The translations under genes were made by a program, and so were the position numbers. Shown here one piece after another: positions 45,411 through 53,625 of a stretch of 64,000 nucleotides of DNA (position 1 is its first letter; each line of letters starts with the position of its first letter). The DNA comes from Gracilimonas sp040877545. Lineage in GTDB: Bacteria > Bacteroidota > Rhodothermia > Balneolales > Balneolaceae. Below the pieces are notes generated by a model, which made no database searches, was not told the origin of the DNA, and worked only from the letters and a program-made list of their open reading frames with translations. Location of the stretch: positions 1-64,000 of the forward strand of contig JBBDNN010000106.1 in assembly GCA_040877545.1 (NCBI GenBank), in the 5' to 3' direction.

Positions 45411-46664
45411 TTATTGTACTTTTGTTATCCACCGCTTTACGATGGGATAAAAGTAAAAACTTCCTGCAAAAATTACTAACTCTGTCTTTAATTCCTTTAA
45501 AATTATCTGCGCATTCTTTTTATCCATTAAAATCACCTCTAAAGCACTTGCCACATCTTTCATTTTAGCGGCCCTTTCCCCTTCCTGTTCTACGAAATAC
45601 CTCATTTTAAAGGGTTTTAGCCTATTCAACATATCAGAACTAAGTTTATCTTTCATCGCAGAAAAAATCAAAACCGCATCTTTTAATGGAGTGATTTCTC
45701 GTACAGCCTCTAAAGAAGCATCCAAAGCCTGAATATTGTGAGAGCCACTGAAATACCAATCGTAGTGCGGGTGGAGTTTTTCGAATCTACCGGGTGCTCC
45801 CGGAAAAGTTTTTATGGATTGAATAAAGGCTTCATCAGAAACCGGAAACAGGGAGGTCAGTAATTTACAAACCTGCCATGCGCAAGCCACGTTCCATCTG
45901 TTTACCGATTCTTTGAGCGGCGTTGGTATATTTACTCCCAAAGTTTTAAAAGATACAATACCTTTCTCCCACTTCGGTTCAAGGGCATCAGCATAGGTTA
46001 TTTTAACCTGTTTTTTTTGTGCTTCCCTTTCAATAACCCGAACCGCTTTGCCTTCTACATTTCCAATTACTAACGGCTTATTAGTTTTTATAATGCCTGA
46101 TTTTTCTAACGCAATTTCTTCTACCGTATTTCCCAAAATATTTTGATGATCGAGCCCAATACTCGTAATCACAGAAATTTCCGGATCTACAATATTCGTA
46201 GAGTCGAATCGCCCGCCTAAGCCTGTTTCAATGAAAGCCAGCTCAATTTCCTGTTTCGAGAAATGCCAGAATGCCAGCGCTGTACTAATTTCAAAGTAAC
46301 TGAGGCCGATCTTATCAAAGAGTTCATCTGAAATCTGAAAAAATTCCAACATTGATTCATCTGAAATCTCTTCGCCTCCAACCCTTACACGTTCATTATA
46401 TCGCAGCAAATGAGGGGAGGTAAATAAGCCGGTTTTATAACCTGCATCCTGATATATCTTTTCAAGCATGTAACAGGTAGTTCCTTTGCCATTGGTGCCG
46501 GCCACATGAATTACAGGAAAATCTAAATGTGGATTTCCCAACTCTGAGCAAAATTCCCTGATATTACCCAGTGAAAAATTAACGGCTGAAAATCCGGATT
46601 TTTGAAACATCGGAATGTCATTCAAAAATGCCCAAACATCTTCAATGGCTTTAAACCTGCTCAT
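45411..46664 (-). CDS. folC: Dihydrofolate/folylpolyglutamate synthase
   Basis: Mur-ligase-fold enzyme adding glutamate to dihydropteroate and folates. The 417-residue protein has the P-loop AGTNGKGTTCYMLEKI near residue 55, the ETGLGGRFDSTN block and SIGLDHQNILGNTVEEIALEKSGIIK, all FPGS hallmarks. It overlaps the upstream aminotransferase gene by four bases (ATGA), tying it to p-aminobenzoate supply in the same folate pathway. Confidence 0.94.
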   Translation of the reverse strand: MSRFKAIEDVWAFLNDIPMFQKSGFSAVNFSLGNIREFCSELGNPHLDFPVIHVAGTNGKGTTCYMLEKIYQDAGYKTGLFTSPHLLRYNERVRVGGEEISDESMLEFFQISDELFDKIGLSYFEISTALAFWHFSKQEIELAFIETGLGGRFDSTNIVDPEISVITSIGLDHQNILGNTVEEIALEKSGIIKTNKPLVIGNVEGKAVRVIEREAQKKQVKITYADALEPKWEKGIVSFKTLGVNIPTPLKESVNRWNVACAWQVCKLLTSLFPVSDEAFIQSIKTFPGAPGRFEKLHPHYDWYFSGSHNIQALDASLEAVREITPLKDAVLIFSAMKDKLSSDMLNRLKPFKMRYFVEQEGERAAKMKDVASALEVILMDKKNAQIILKELKTELVIFAGSFYFYPIVKRWITKVQ

Positions 46665-47515
46665 GCTTTTAGAAGTTGTAATTTATATTCTTCAAAAAGG
46701 ATCATTATTTTTTTTACTAAAGGATGTTCTGTGCCGAAGGTGTTTTCATTCAGCGATTTAACATGTTGAATTTCATGGACCGAATTGCAGCAAAATACAG
46801 CCTCCGCCTGTCTCAGGTGTTCTAAGCTGAACTTTTCTTCTTCCAGAGAAATATCATTTGATCTCAGGCATTCAATAATCAGTTTCCGCGTAATTCCGGG
46901 AAGCAGATCACAATCCACAGAGGGGGTAAAAACTGTGCTGCCGTGCAACCAGAATATATTTGCTGAAGTTGTCTCGCTGATATCCCCCTTCACAGTTAAC
47001 ATCAATACATCATCGTAATTCCCTGAAGTTGCTTCCTGAGCAGCTTTAATAAAATTCAATCCGTTGCTGAGCTTGTATTGCCGGTCGAGGGCTTGCGAAG
47101 GAATGCAGCGGGTATCAGCGACTTTAAGCTTAATAGGCTCTGGATTTTGTTTCAGTTCATGTGCCTGTATCATCCAGCCCATTTTTTGGGATGAAGTTTG
47201 ATACCCCCGGCTACCTTCTCTCCAACACTGAATACGAATTATAGCCTCTGTCTGTGAAAATGATGTTTTCTCAAGGAGCCGGATAACCTGGCCTTCCAAA
47301 CTTTCCCTTGTAAATATATTATCTATCCCCAAATAAGCCAATCCACCCGATAACCGATCAAAATGCAAACCAAATTCTAAAAATCTGCCCTGATAACTTT
47401 TGAAGGTTTCAAAGCAACCATCGCCATACATCATCCCCCGGTTTACCGGAGAAATTCGGGCTTTGGATTCTTCCACCATCTCGCCATTCAGAATTATAAA
47501 GGCTGATTCACTCAT
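46661..47515 (-). CDS. Class IV aminotransferase, probable aminodeoxychorismate lyase
   Basis: A PLP enzyme of fold type IV, 284 residues. It shows NRGMMYGDGCFETFK near the N-terminus, the probable PLP lysine Lys148 in YKLSNGLNFIKA, the GDISETTSANIFW motif and PGITRKLIIECL. Next to folC, with a 4-base overlap on both sides, the likely job is PabC (4-amino-4-deoxychorismate to p-aminobenzoate). Branched-chain or D-amino-acid aminotransferase remain possible because the fold alone does not separate them. Confidence 0.8.
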   Translation of the reverse strand: MSESAFIILNGEMVEESKARISPVNRGMMYGDGCFETFKSYQGRFLEFGLHFDRLSGGLAYLGIDNIFTRESLEGQVIRLLEKTSFSQTEAIIRIQCWREGSRGYQTSSQKMGWMIQAHELKQNPEPIKLKVADTRCIPSQALDRQYKLSNGLNFIKAAQEATSGNYDDVLMLTVKGDISETTSANIFWLHGSTVFTPSVDCDLLPGITRKLIIECLRSNDISLEEEKFSLEHLRQAEAVFCCNSVHEIQHVKSLNENTFGTEHPLVKKIMILFEEYKLQLLKA

Positions 47516-48036
47516 TGCAGGTAGATTTTCAGCGTATCATAACCAGCGCCTTTTTGGAAGCCTATATGTGTATGCAGAACGTTGCCATCTGCATCAAAAA
47601 GTATATAGCTGGGATATCCAGGGGCTTTTAGTTCATTAAATAGATCTGTGCCGTCCACATAAGTAAAAGATGGATATTTCTTTTCAGCGGGAAGTGATTC
47701 CTCGGCATCTTTTACCAACCCGGCAATTACTGACAATGAATCCGACTCAGATTGGAAAGACTGAATTTCATTAAGCATGGATTCTGATTTTTCAGACCAA
47801 CTCGCCCAAAAAACAAGCAATGCATTTTTCCCTTCTAGAGATTCGATAGTGATACTTTCTGCCTCTCCAATAATAGAAAGCGGCATGATATGAAGCGAAT
47901 CTGAACTTGCAACATTTTCCTTAAACTGCTGCTCCTGTTTGTTGCTGAAATTAAAAGAGGTAATCACAATTATGGCCAAGGTAATTATTGCCACAACAAT
48001 CATGAAAGGAATAAACTGTTTTTGCTTCAGGCGCAT
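47512..48036 (-). CDS. Membrane-anchored thioredoxin-fold protein lacking CXXC
   Basis: A 174-residue TlpA/ResA-like protein with one N-terminal membrane anchor (FIPFMIVVAIITLAIIVITSF) and an extracytoplasmic thioredoxin-like domain. At the position of the redox motif the sequence reads FWASWSEKSESMLNEIQSF, so both cysteines of the usual WCxxC are serine. A later cis-proline-like segment GYPSYILFDADG is kept. It should be redox-inactive and could act as a chaperone or binding protein. It overlaps the aminotransferase gene by four bases. Confidence 0.8.
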   Translation of the reverse strand: MRLKQKQFIPFMIVVAIITLAIIVITSFNFSNKQEQQFKENVASSDSLHIMPLSIIGEAESITIESLEGKNALLVFWASWSEKSESMLNEIQSFQSESDSLSVIAGLVKDAEESLPAEKKYPSFTYVDGTDLFNELKAPGYPSYILFDADGNVLHTHIGFQKGAGYDTLKIYLQ

Positions 48037-48063
48037 ATTTTTTTCTAAAAGATAGAGAAGATT

Positions 48064-49854
48064 TTACTTCAAAATTAAGCCGGAGACGAGATCAATCTTA
48101 ACAGTAGCTTTTCCATTTTCAATCCTAAAAGCTTCATCGGAAAGAAGATCCACCAGGTTCTCTTGTCCACTTTCTAACATAATTTCAACTTCCTGACTAT
48201 GATCAGAGCGATTTAGTACCACAAAAATTTCTTCGTTCGCCAGTGTTCTCCTAAACACTACTAATTTTCTCTCATTATCCTGAAGTAGGAAATCTGCTTC
48301 TCCAACTTTTAAGGCATCTTCATTATTCCGCAATTCAATCAGGCGGGAATAATAATCAAAGAGCTCAGCATCAAAATTATTGGAATCTATGGGACGCTCT
48401 TCACCAAAGGGATGCCGGCTTTCGCTCTCATATTCCAGGTCGTCCCAAACCATTGGTTTACGATCGTCAGGATCATCCGCTCCCCACATGCCTGATTCTG
48501 TTCCATAATAAATCATGGGTGCCCCCATCCAGGTAAACTGGAGCAATGCCACCAGTTTTTGAACTTCCCGCTCCTCTGCATGGGGTTTCCGAACCTCAAA
48601 TCCATCCCGCGGGTGACTTTCTCCTTCGTATTCAATACCAGGATTTACTGTAAATGAAGCCAATCTTGCTGTGTCGTGGCTGTCCATTAAATTCTGAAGA
48701 GCATGCTCTGATCCCTCTGGATAATCTTCTTTTACCTGCTCCAGCCTTTGAACAAATTCATCCGCATCTATTGAATCATCAATCAAAAAATCTTTGGCTG
48801 CATAAGCAAAACGGTAATTCATCACAGAGGTAAACATTTCCTCGCTAATGAATTCTTTGGCTTTTTCAGTCCATATCTCAGCTACTGTAATGGCCTCCGG
48901 ATTTATATTTCGAACTAATTCATGCCATTCTTTCCAAAACCCCTGCCCCACTTCTTCAGCTACATCCAGCCGCCAGCCATCTATTCCATCTGACGGATCA
49001 CCATCACCATTTGGATCCATCCAGCGTTTGGTAACTGCAAAAATATGATTCTTTATCGGTTCCATCAGATTCTCGTTCTCTTCCTGAAAAATGGGTAAAC
49101 CTTTAAATCCCCACCAGCCTTCATAATCAAATTCATTGGTATCAGATGTTGTTGAGTCATCAAATGAGGTAACGATATACCAATCTTTGTAGAATGAATT
49201 TTCCTGGTTTTCAACCAAATCCTGAAAAGCCCAGAATTCTGTTCCGGTGTGATTCCAAACCCCGTCAATAACCACTTTCAAATCTCTTTCATGTGCTTCT
49301 TCAATAAGCTTCAGGAATAGTGAATCGGCGGAAGTCCATTCCCATGTTTCAGGATTTCCGGGATCTTCAGCTTCAAACTTCGACACATCTCCTTCAGGAT
49401 CTGGCCCAAAATTTCTATCGATATGGTGATAATAAGAGGCATCGTATTTATGCATGGATTGTGCATCAAAAATTGGGTTGAAATAAATGGCTCCAACTCC
49501 CAACTCTTTCAGATAATCGAGTTTGTCTATCACACCCTGCAGATCTCCTCCGTAGCGACGTTCCCGAACAATAGCATAGAAGTCATCGGTGTGATTTTTT
49601 TCCCATGAATCCCGACTGTACCAATCTTGTGTCCAGGAAGTAGGCTTCCATCCTTCCGGCCCACGTGCGCGTTGCTGATCAGGTTGGTTAGAAGGATCAC
49701 CATCACGAAATCGCTCCGGAAATATCTGGTACCAGACAATTCCTTTAGACCATTCGGGGGCATTATATTCTTGTATTGAAGGATCTGGCGAGCAGGAGCT
49801 TTGAAACAGGAACAAAATGGTATATATCAGAGGGAGAACAAAAAAATTCTTCAC
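48064..49854 (-). CDS. GH13 alpha-amylase-family lipoprotein
   Basis: A 596-residue alpha-glucan hydrolase with lipoprotein signal (FLFQSSC, Cys21). The four GH13 regions are intact: I VVIDGVWNHTG, II GIDGWRLDVAEEV (nucleophile Asp), III ITVAEIWTE (acid Glu) and IV NLMDSHDTARL. The opening WYQIFPERFRDGDPSN resembles neopullulanase/cyclomaltodextrinase-type enzymes, suggesting maltodextrin substrates. The start is GTG at 49854, only 3 bases after the stop of the PIN toxin gene, with no Shine-Dalgarno, so expression probably depends on read-through translation from the toxin gene. Confidence 0.93.
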   Translation of the reverse strand: MKNFFVLPLIYTILFLFQSSCSPDPSIQEYNAPEWSKGIVWYQIFPERFRDGDPSNQPDQQRARGPEGWKPTSWTQDWYSRDSWEKNHTDDFYAIVRERRYGGDLQGVIDKLDYLKELGVGAIYFNPIFDAQSMHKYDASYYHHIDRNFGPDPEGDVSKFEAEDPGNPETWEWTSADSLFLKLIEEAHERDLKVVIDGVWNHTGTEFWAFQDLVENQENSFYKDWYIVTSFDDSTTSDTNEFDYEGWWGFKGLPIFQEENENLMEPIKNHIFAVTKRWMDPNGDGDPSDGIDGWRLDVAEEVGQGFWKEWHELVRNINPEAITVAEIWTEKAKEFISEEMFTSVMNYRFAYAAKDFLIDDSIDADEFVQRLEQVKEDYPEGSEHALQNLMDSHDTARLASFTVNPGIEYEGESHPRDGFEVRKPHAEEREVQKLVALLQFTWMGAPMIYYGTESGMWGADDPDDRKPMVWDDLEYESESRHPFGEERPIDSNNFDAELFDYYSRLIELRNNEDALKVGEADFLLQDNERKLVVFRRTLANEEIFVVLNRSDHSQEVEIMLESGQENLVDLLSDEAFRIENGKATVKIDLVSGLILK

Positions 49855-49857
49855 TTT

Positions 49858-50277
49858 TCAGGATTTATAGGGAGAGATGAGGTTGAGGGGTTTTCCTTTT
49901 GAATCACGATAGATGAAGAAGTCGGAATCGGTGGTAAATACTGAAGTTCCCTCTTCATGGTTATAGAGCGTTAGCAAGCAAATATCAGCAAGGGACGTTT
50001 TCTGATCATGATACTTTTGTAAAAGGTGGAAAACTTCGTCTTTATACAAAGAAAGTGCTGACTTCAATTCCAGCAAGTCATTATCAATCATGCTTGAAAG
50101 TGATTCGGCAACAAGAGGCGAGTTTTTTGTTATAAAAAGCGTCTCCGTTAAAACTGGGGCACATGTTATAAAACGAAATTTATCCTGGCTTAGCACGGTT
50201 TTAACCCATTGATGGAATTGGTCTCTTTTTCTGAAAAGAGCTACTAACGGACCTGTATCAAGATAAACTATCTTCAC
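49858..50277 (-). CDS. PIN-domain toxin (VapC-like)
   Basis: A 139-residue PIN-domain ribonuclease, the likely toxin of a type II module. The acidic active-site residues are in place: Asp7 in VYLDTGPLVALF, Glu in PVLTETLFI, Asp in SLADICLLTLY and Asp in VFTTDSDFF. It overlaps the antitoxin gene by 20 bases, the usual antitoxin-first order. It is placed between the sugar transporter and a GH13 gene, all on one strand. Confidence 0.85.
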   Translation of the reverse strand: MKIVYLDTGPLVALFRKRDQFHQWVKTVLSQDKFRFITCAPVLTETLFITKNSPLVAESLSSMIDNDLLELKSALSLYKDEVFHLLQKYHDQKTSLADICLLTLYNHEEGTSVFTTDSDFFIYRDSKGKPLNLISPYKS

Positions 50278-50536
50278 CTAACCCTTCTAAATATTTAGGG
50301 TTTGTAGAGAGATCGGAAGGACCACTTTCTATAATTCCAATGTAAGGTTTTAATTTTTCTAACATAGAACCGGGCTTTGGCTCTACCTTATAATCTACCA
50401 CTGCTTCATTTACCAAATTCATCACGGCTTCTTTTTGGGAAATACCTTTCTTCTCAGCCAGTAGTTTAATCCTCTGCTTTTCTTCGGGAGTAAGTTTCAT
50501 CCCAAACCAAACTATGTCTTTTTTATTTTTTCCCAT
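50258..50536 (-). CDS. Antitoxin, ribbon-helix-helix type
   Basis: A 92-residue protein upstream of and overlapping the PIN toxin gene. The ATG at 50536 is preceded by GGAAGG at a good distance; the longer frame starting at 50593 has no such site. The N-terminal part (VWFGMKLTPEEKQRIKLLAEKKGISQKEAVMNLV) fits a CopG/Arc-like ribbon-helix-helix DNA-binding domain; the C-terminal part (residues 50-92) would wrap the toxin. It probably represses its own promoter. The 144 bases between it and the transporter gene hold no other gene. Confidence 0.8.
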   Translation of the reverse strand: MGKNKKDIVWFGMKLTPEEKQRIKLLAEKKGISQKEAVMNLVNEAVVDYKVEPKPGSMLEKLKPYIGIIESGPSDLSTNPKYLEGLGEDSLS

Positions 50537-50680
50537 AATTACCTTCCATTTACTGATCGCAACCAAGATAAAAATATGTAGCAACTTATTCAATTAATTG
50601 TTGCAACTGCTTTTTGCTGCTTTGTGTTCTGGTGACTTCCAGGCTATTCTTTTTGCCACGAAGGTTCACAAAAGGTTAAA

Positions 50681-52219
50681 TCACGCTACATGTTCATCCA
50701 CATCATCAACGAGGAAGGTGGTGAGAGCTGCAATTATCATGGAAATTCCGCCTAAGATTAGTGCAAAAACGGCTTCTCCACCAAAGAAGTATCGGGTTAT
50801 AAAACCCAAAATGGTGGCGGCTAATAACTGCGGTAGTACAATAAAAAAATTGAAAATTCCCATATATAATCCCATTTTTTTTGCAGGAAGTGAACCAGCC
50901 AAAATTGCATAAGGCATTGAAAGTATAGATGCCCAGGCGATGCCAATTCCTATCATCGTAATGATCAACATCATTGGATTGCTTATAAAATAAATAAAGA
51001 TTAATCCCAGCCCGCCCAATATTAAGGCAAGAGCATGAACTATTTTACGACTGGTTAATTTCGCTACCGGGGCTAAACCGAAAGCAACCAAAGCGGCAAT
51101 TCCGTTATATACGCCAAACATCACCCCTACCCAGTCTGCACCTTGATTGTACAGTATGGATGTGGTATCGCTGGTTAAATACACATGTGAGGTTACGGCC
51201 GAAGTGGTGTAAATCCACATTGCAAATAAAGCGAACCATGAAAAGAATTGCACCACAGCAAGCTGTTTCATTGTTTTGGGCATGTTGATGAAATCGTGCA
51301 TCACCACAACCAAACCGTTTTCAATTTTTCCTGACTTTTGAAATAATCCTGCCACTAATCCCACAAACCCTACAGCTACTAATCCTACTGTAGCTACATA
51401 AACTTCCTTGTCTAATCCATATTCGTAGGTTAAATAGGTTGCAACTGCTCCAACAACAGATAAGATAATACCAAGGTTAATTTTTCTTTTTCCATCACCG
51501 GCCTCAATGGGTACTTCCCGCAGCGCGTCTTCATCTTCAATAACTTCTTTTTCAGCTTTCTCAAAAATTTCCAGCTCTTCGGGACTATATTCGTGGGATT
51601 TGAATACCGTCCATAACACCGCAGACATAAAAGCAAAAGCACCAAGATAAAAAGACCATCTAACGGAGGGTGGAATGATACCTTCGGGTGCTGTATTTGC
51701 CACCCCAAACCAGTTTGTCATTACCCAGGGAAGCGCGGAAGCCACAACAGCTCCGGTTCCAATAAAAAAGCTCTGCATGGCAAAGCCTTTCGTTCTCTGT
51801 TCTGATGGAAGCATATCACCCACATAAGCTCTGAATGGTTCCATGGAGACATTAATTGAAGCATCCATGATCCACAACATACCGGCTGCAATCCATAAAG
51901 CGGGAGAATTCGGCATAAAGATCAAGGCAATGGAAGCGGCAATCGCTCCAAAGAGAAAATAAGGCCGGCGGCGTCCCAGGCGCGTCCAGGTTCGGTCACT
52001 GAAATAACCAATAATCGGCTGAACGATCAGTCCAGTAACCGGAGCTGCAATCCAGAGAATGGGGATATCATCCACACTGGCGCCGAGGGTTTCAAAGATG
52101 CGGCTTACATTGGCATTTTGAAGGGCAAAGCCAAATTGTATGCCGAGAAAGCCAAAGCTCATATTCCATATTTGCCAGAAGCTCAGGCGTGGTTTTGTAT
52201 TTGGTGTCGGTTTATACAT
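50681..52219 (-). CDS. GPH/SLC45-like sugar transporter (MFS)
   Basis: A 512-residue major facilitator with about 12 membrane helices. The loop after helix 2, GYFSDRTWTRLGRRRPYFLFGA, is the signature of the sucrose/maltose (GPH-SLC45) proton symporters. A long cytoplasmic central loop (about 205-250, acidic then basic) divides the two halves. Placement among GH13 genes suggests uptake of maltose or maltodextrin, which would replace an ABC or PTS importer. Direction and substrate are inferred. Confidence 0.88.
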   Translation of the reverse strand: MYKPTPNTKPRLSFWQIWNMSFGFLGIQFGFALQNANVSRIFETLGASVDDIPILWIAAPVTGLIVQPIIGYFSDRTWTRLGRRRPYFLFGAIAASIALIFMPNSPALWIAAGMLWIMDASINVSMEPFRAYVGDMLPSEQRTKGFAMQSFFIGTGAVVASALPWVMTNWFGVANTAPEGIIPPSVRWSFYLGAFAFMSAVLWTVFKSHEYSPEELEIFEKAEKEVIEDEDALREVPIEAGDGKRKINLGIILSVVGAVATYLTYEYGLDKEVYVATVGLVAVGFVGLVAGLFQKSGKIENGLVVVMHDFINMPKTMKQLAVVQFFSWFALFAMWIYTTSAVTSHVYLTSDTTSILYNQGADWVGVMFGVYNGIAALVAFGLAPVAKLTSRKIVHALALILGGLGLIFIYFISNPMMLIITMIGIGIAWASILSMPYAILAGSLPAKKMGLYMGIFNFFIVLPQLLAATILGFITRYFFGGEAVFALILGGISMIIAALTTFLVDDVDEHVA

Positions 52220-52262
52220 AAGAGTGCATTAAAGATTAAGTAGTTTTGGAAATATGAACATC

Positions 52263-53615
52263 TTATTTAGAAATAATTAACCACGAATTGGCAGCGATTC
52301 CCAAATCGTCCCCTTCTATTTCGACGTCTTCACCTGAAATTAGTTCATAATCTTCTTCATCCTCAGGAACTCCAAAAGATGATAGAGTAACAGCTTTCAT
52401 TTCATCACTAAAATTCAAGAATACAAACACTTCATGATTACCTTTGCTGCGTTTGTAGCCGTACATTTCTTCCGGCATTTCGAATAGCTCTAAATCGCCG
52501 CCAAATTCCCCATTCCAAAGTGCCTCATTTTCGGAATTTAGTGTGAGCAGCGTTTTGTAGAAATCCTGGTACTTATATTCTTTCCACTCGATTTCATCCT
52601 TCTCAAAAAATTCGAGTTGTTTGTCAAGATCGGATTCCTGCCCATTATAGATAAGCGGCATTCCATCGATAGTTGCAGATAAAACAGCAAAGTTTTGAAA
52701 GTTATCTCCATACATGCCGGGATCTGTTCCATTCCAGGAATTTTCATCATGATTGGTGGTGAAATACATGCGGTAGGCACTTTCATTGAATTTCTCCTTT
52801 TCCTCTTCCATTAGATTAGTTAAGGCATCAAAATCTTCATTACCGGCTGCTATTTCACGGATGAGGTGAGCGTAGCTCCAGGCATAAGTCATATCAAAAG
52901 CTTCATGCATTTCCGGGCCTTCATCTTCTGCAAGCATAAACACGGGTTTAATTTGATCGAGTCGTTCATGGGTTTCTTTCCAAAAATCAAGAGGAACCAT
53001 GCCGGCTACATCACAGCGATAGCCGTCGATATCAAATTCCCGCACCCAATATTCCATGGCATCTGTCATAGCTTCACGCATATCTGTATTCTCAAAATCC
53101 AGTTGAATCACATCCGTCCAGTCTGTTCCTGTGGGTGGAGTAAAATCTCCGTCCGGATTTAATTGGAACCATGCAGGATTTTGTGTCCACGAATGATCCC
53201 AGGCCGTATGATTTGCAACCCAATCAATAATTATCTTCATATCAAGATCATGTGCTTCATCAACCAAAGCCTGAAAATCTTCTTCAGTGCCAAAATTTGG
53301 ATTCACCGCTTTGTAGTCCAGTACTGAGTAATAACTTCCAAGAGTTCCCTTTCTGTTATCTTCCCCAATAGGATGAATGGGCATCAGCCATAAAATTTCA
53401 ACCCCCATTTCCTTAAGCCGAGGAAGATCTTCTTTAAAAGCATTAAAAGTACCCTCTGGAGAATATTGGCGAATATTTACTTCGTATATATTGGCATTTT
53501 TACTCCACTCCGGATGCTCAACTACACTTAATTCATCGTTGGTGCGCGTGCAGGAGGATCCAAATACTCCAGCTAAAAATGTACATATAAGAATTCCCCG
53601 TATAAATGATTTCAT
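52263..53615 (-). CDS. GH13 alpha-amylase-family lipoprotein (short)
   Basis: A 450-residue enzyme with lipoprotein signal (VFGSSC, Cys22). GH13 regions: I IIDWVANHTAWDH, II IDGYRCDVAGMV (nucleophile Asp), III MLAEDEGPE (Glu) and IV FTTNHDENSW. It lacks extra N-terminal domains, so it is essentially a catalytic barrel plus small C-terminal beta domain. It follows the larger GH13 gene by 10 bases and precedes the transporter by 43, so they share a transcript. Likely an alpha-amylase acting on periplasmic oligosaccharides. Confidence 0.92.
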   Translation of the reverse strand: MKSFIRGILICTFLAGVFGSSCTRTNDELSVVEHPEWSKNANIYEVNIRQYSPEGTFNAFKEDLPRLKEMGVEILWLMPIHPIGEDNRKGTLGSYYSVLDYKAVNPNFGTEEDFQALVDEAHDLDMKIIIDWVANHTAWDHSWTQNPAWFQLNPDGDFTPPTGTDWTDVIQLDFENTDMREAMTDAMEYWVREFDIDGYRCDVAGMVPLDFWKETHERLDQIKPVFMLAEDEGPEMHEAFDMTYAWSYAHLIREIAAGNEDFDALTNLMEEEKEKFNESAYRMYFTTNHDENSWNGTDPGMYGDNFQNFAVLSATIDGMPLIYNGQESDLDKQLEFFEKDEIEWKEYKYQDFYKTLLTLNSENEALWNGEFGGDLELFEMPEEMYGYKRSKGNHEVFVFLNFSDEMKAVTLSSFGVPEDEEDYELISGEDVEIEGDDLGIAANSWLIISK

Positions 53616-53625
53616 GATATTTGTT

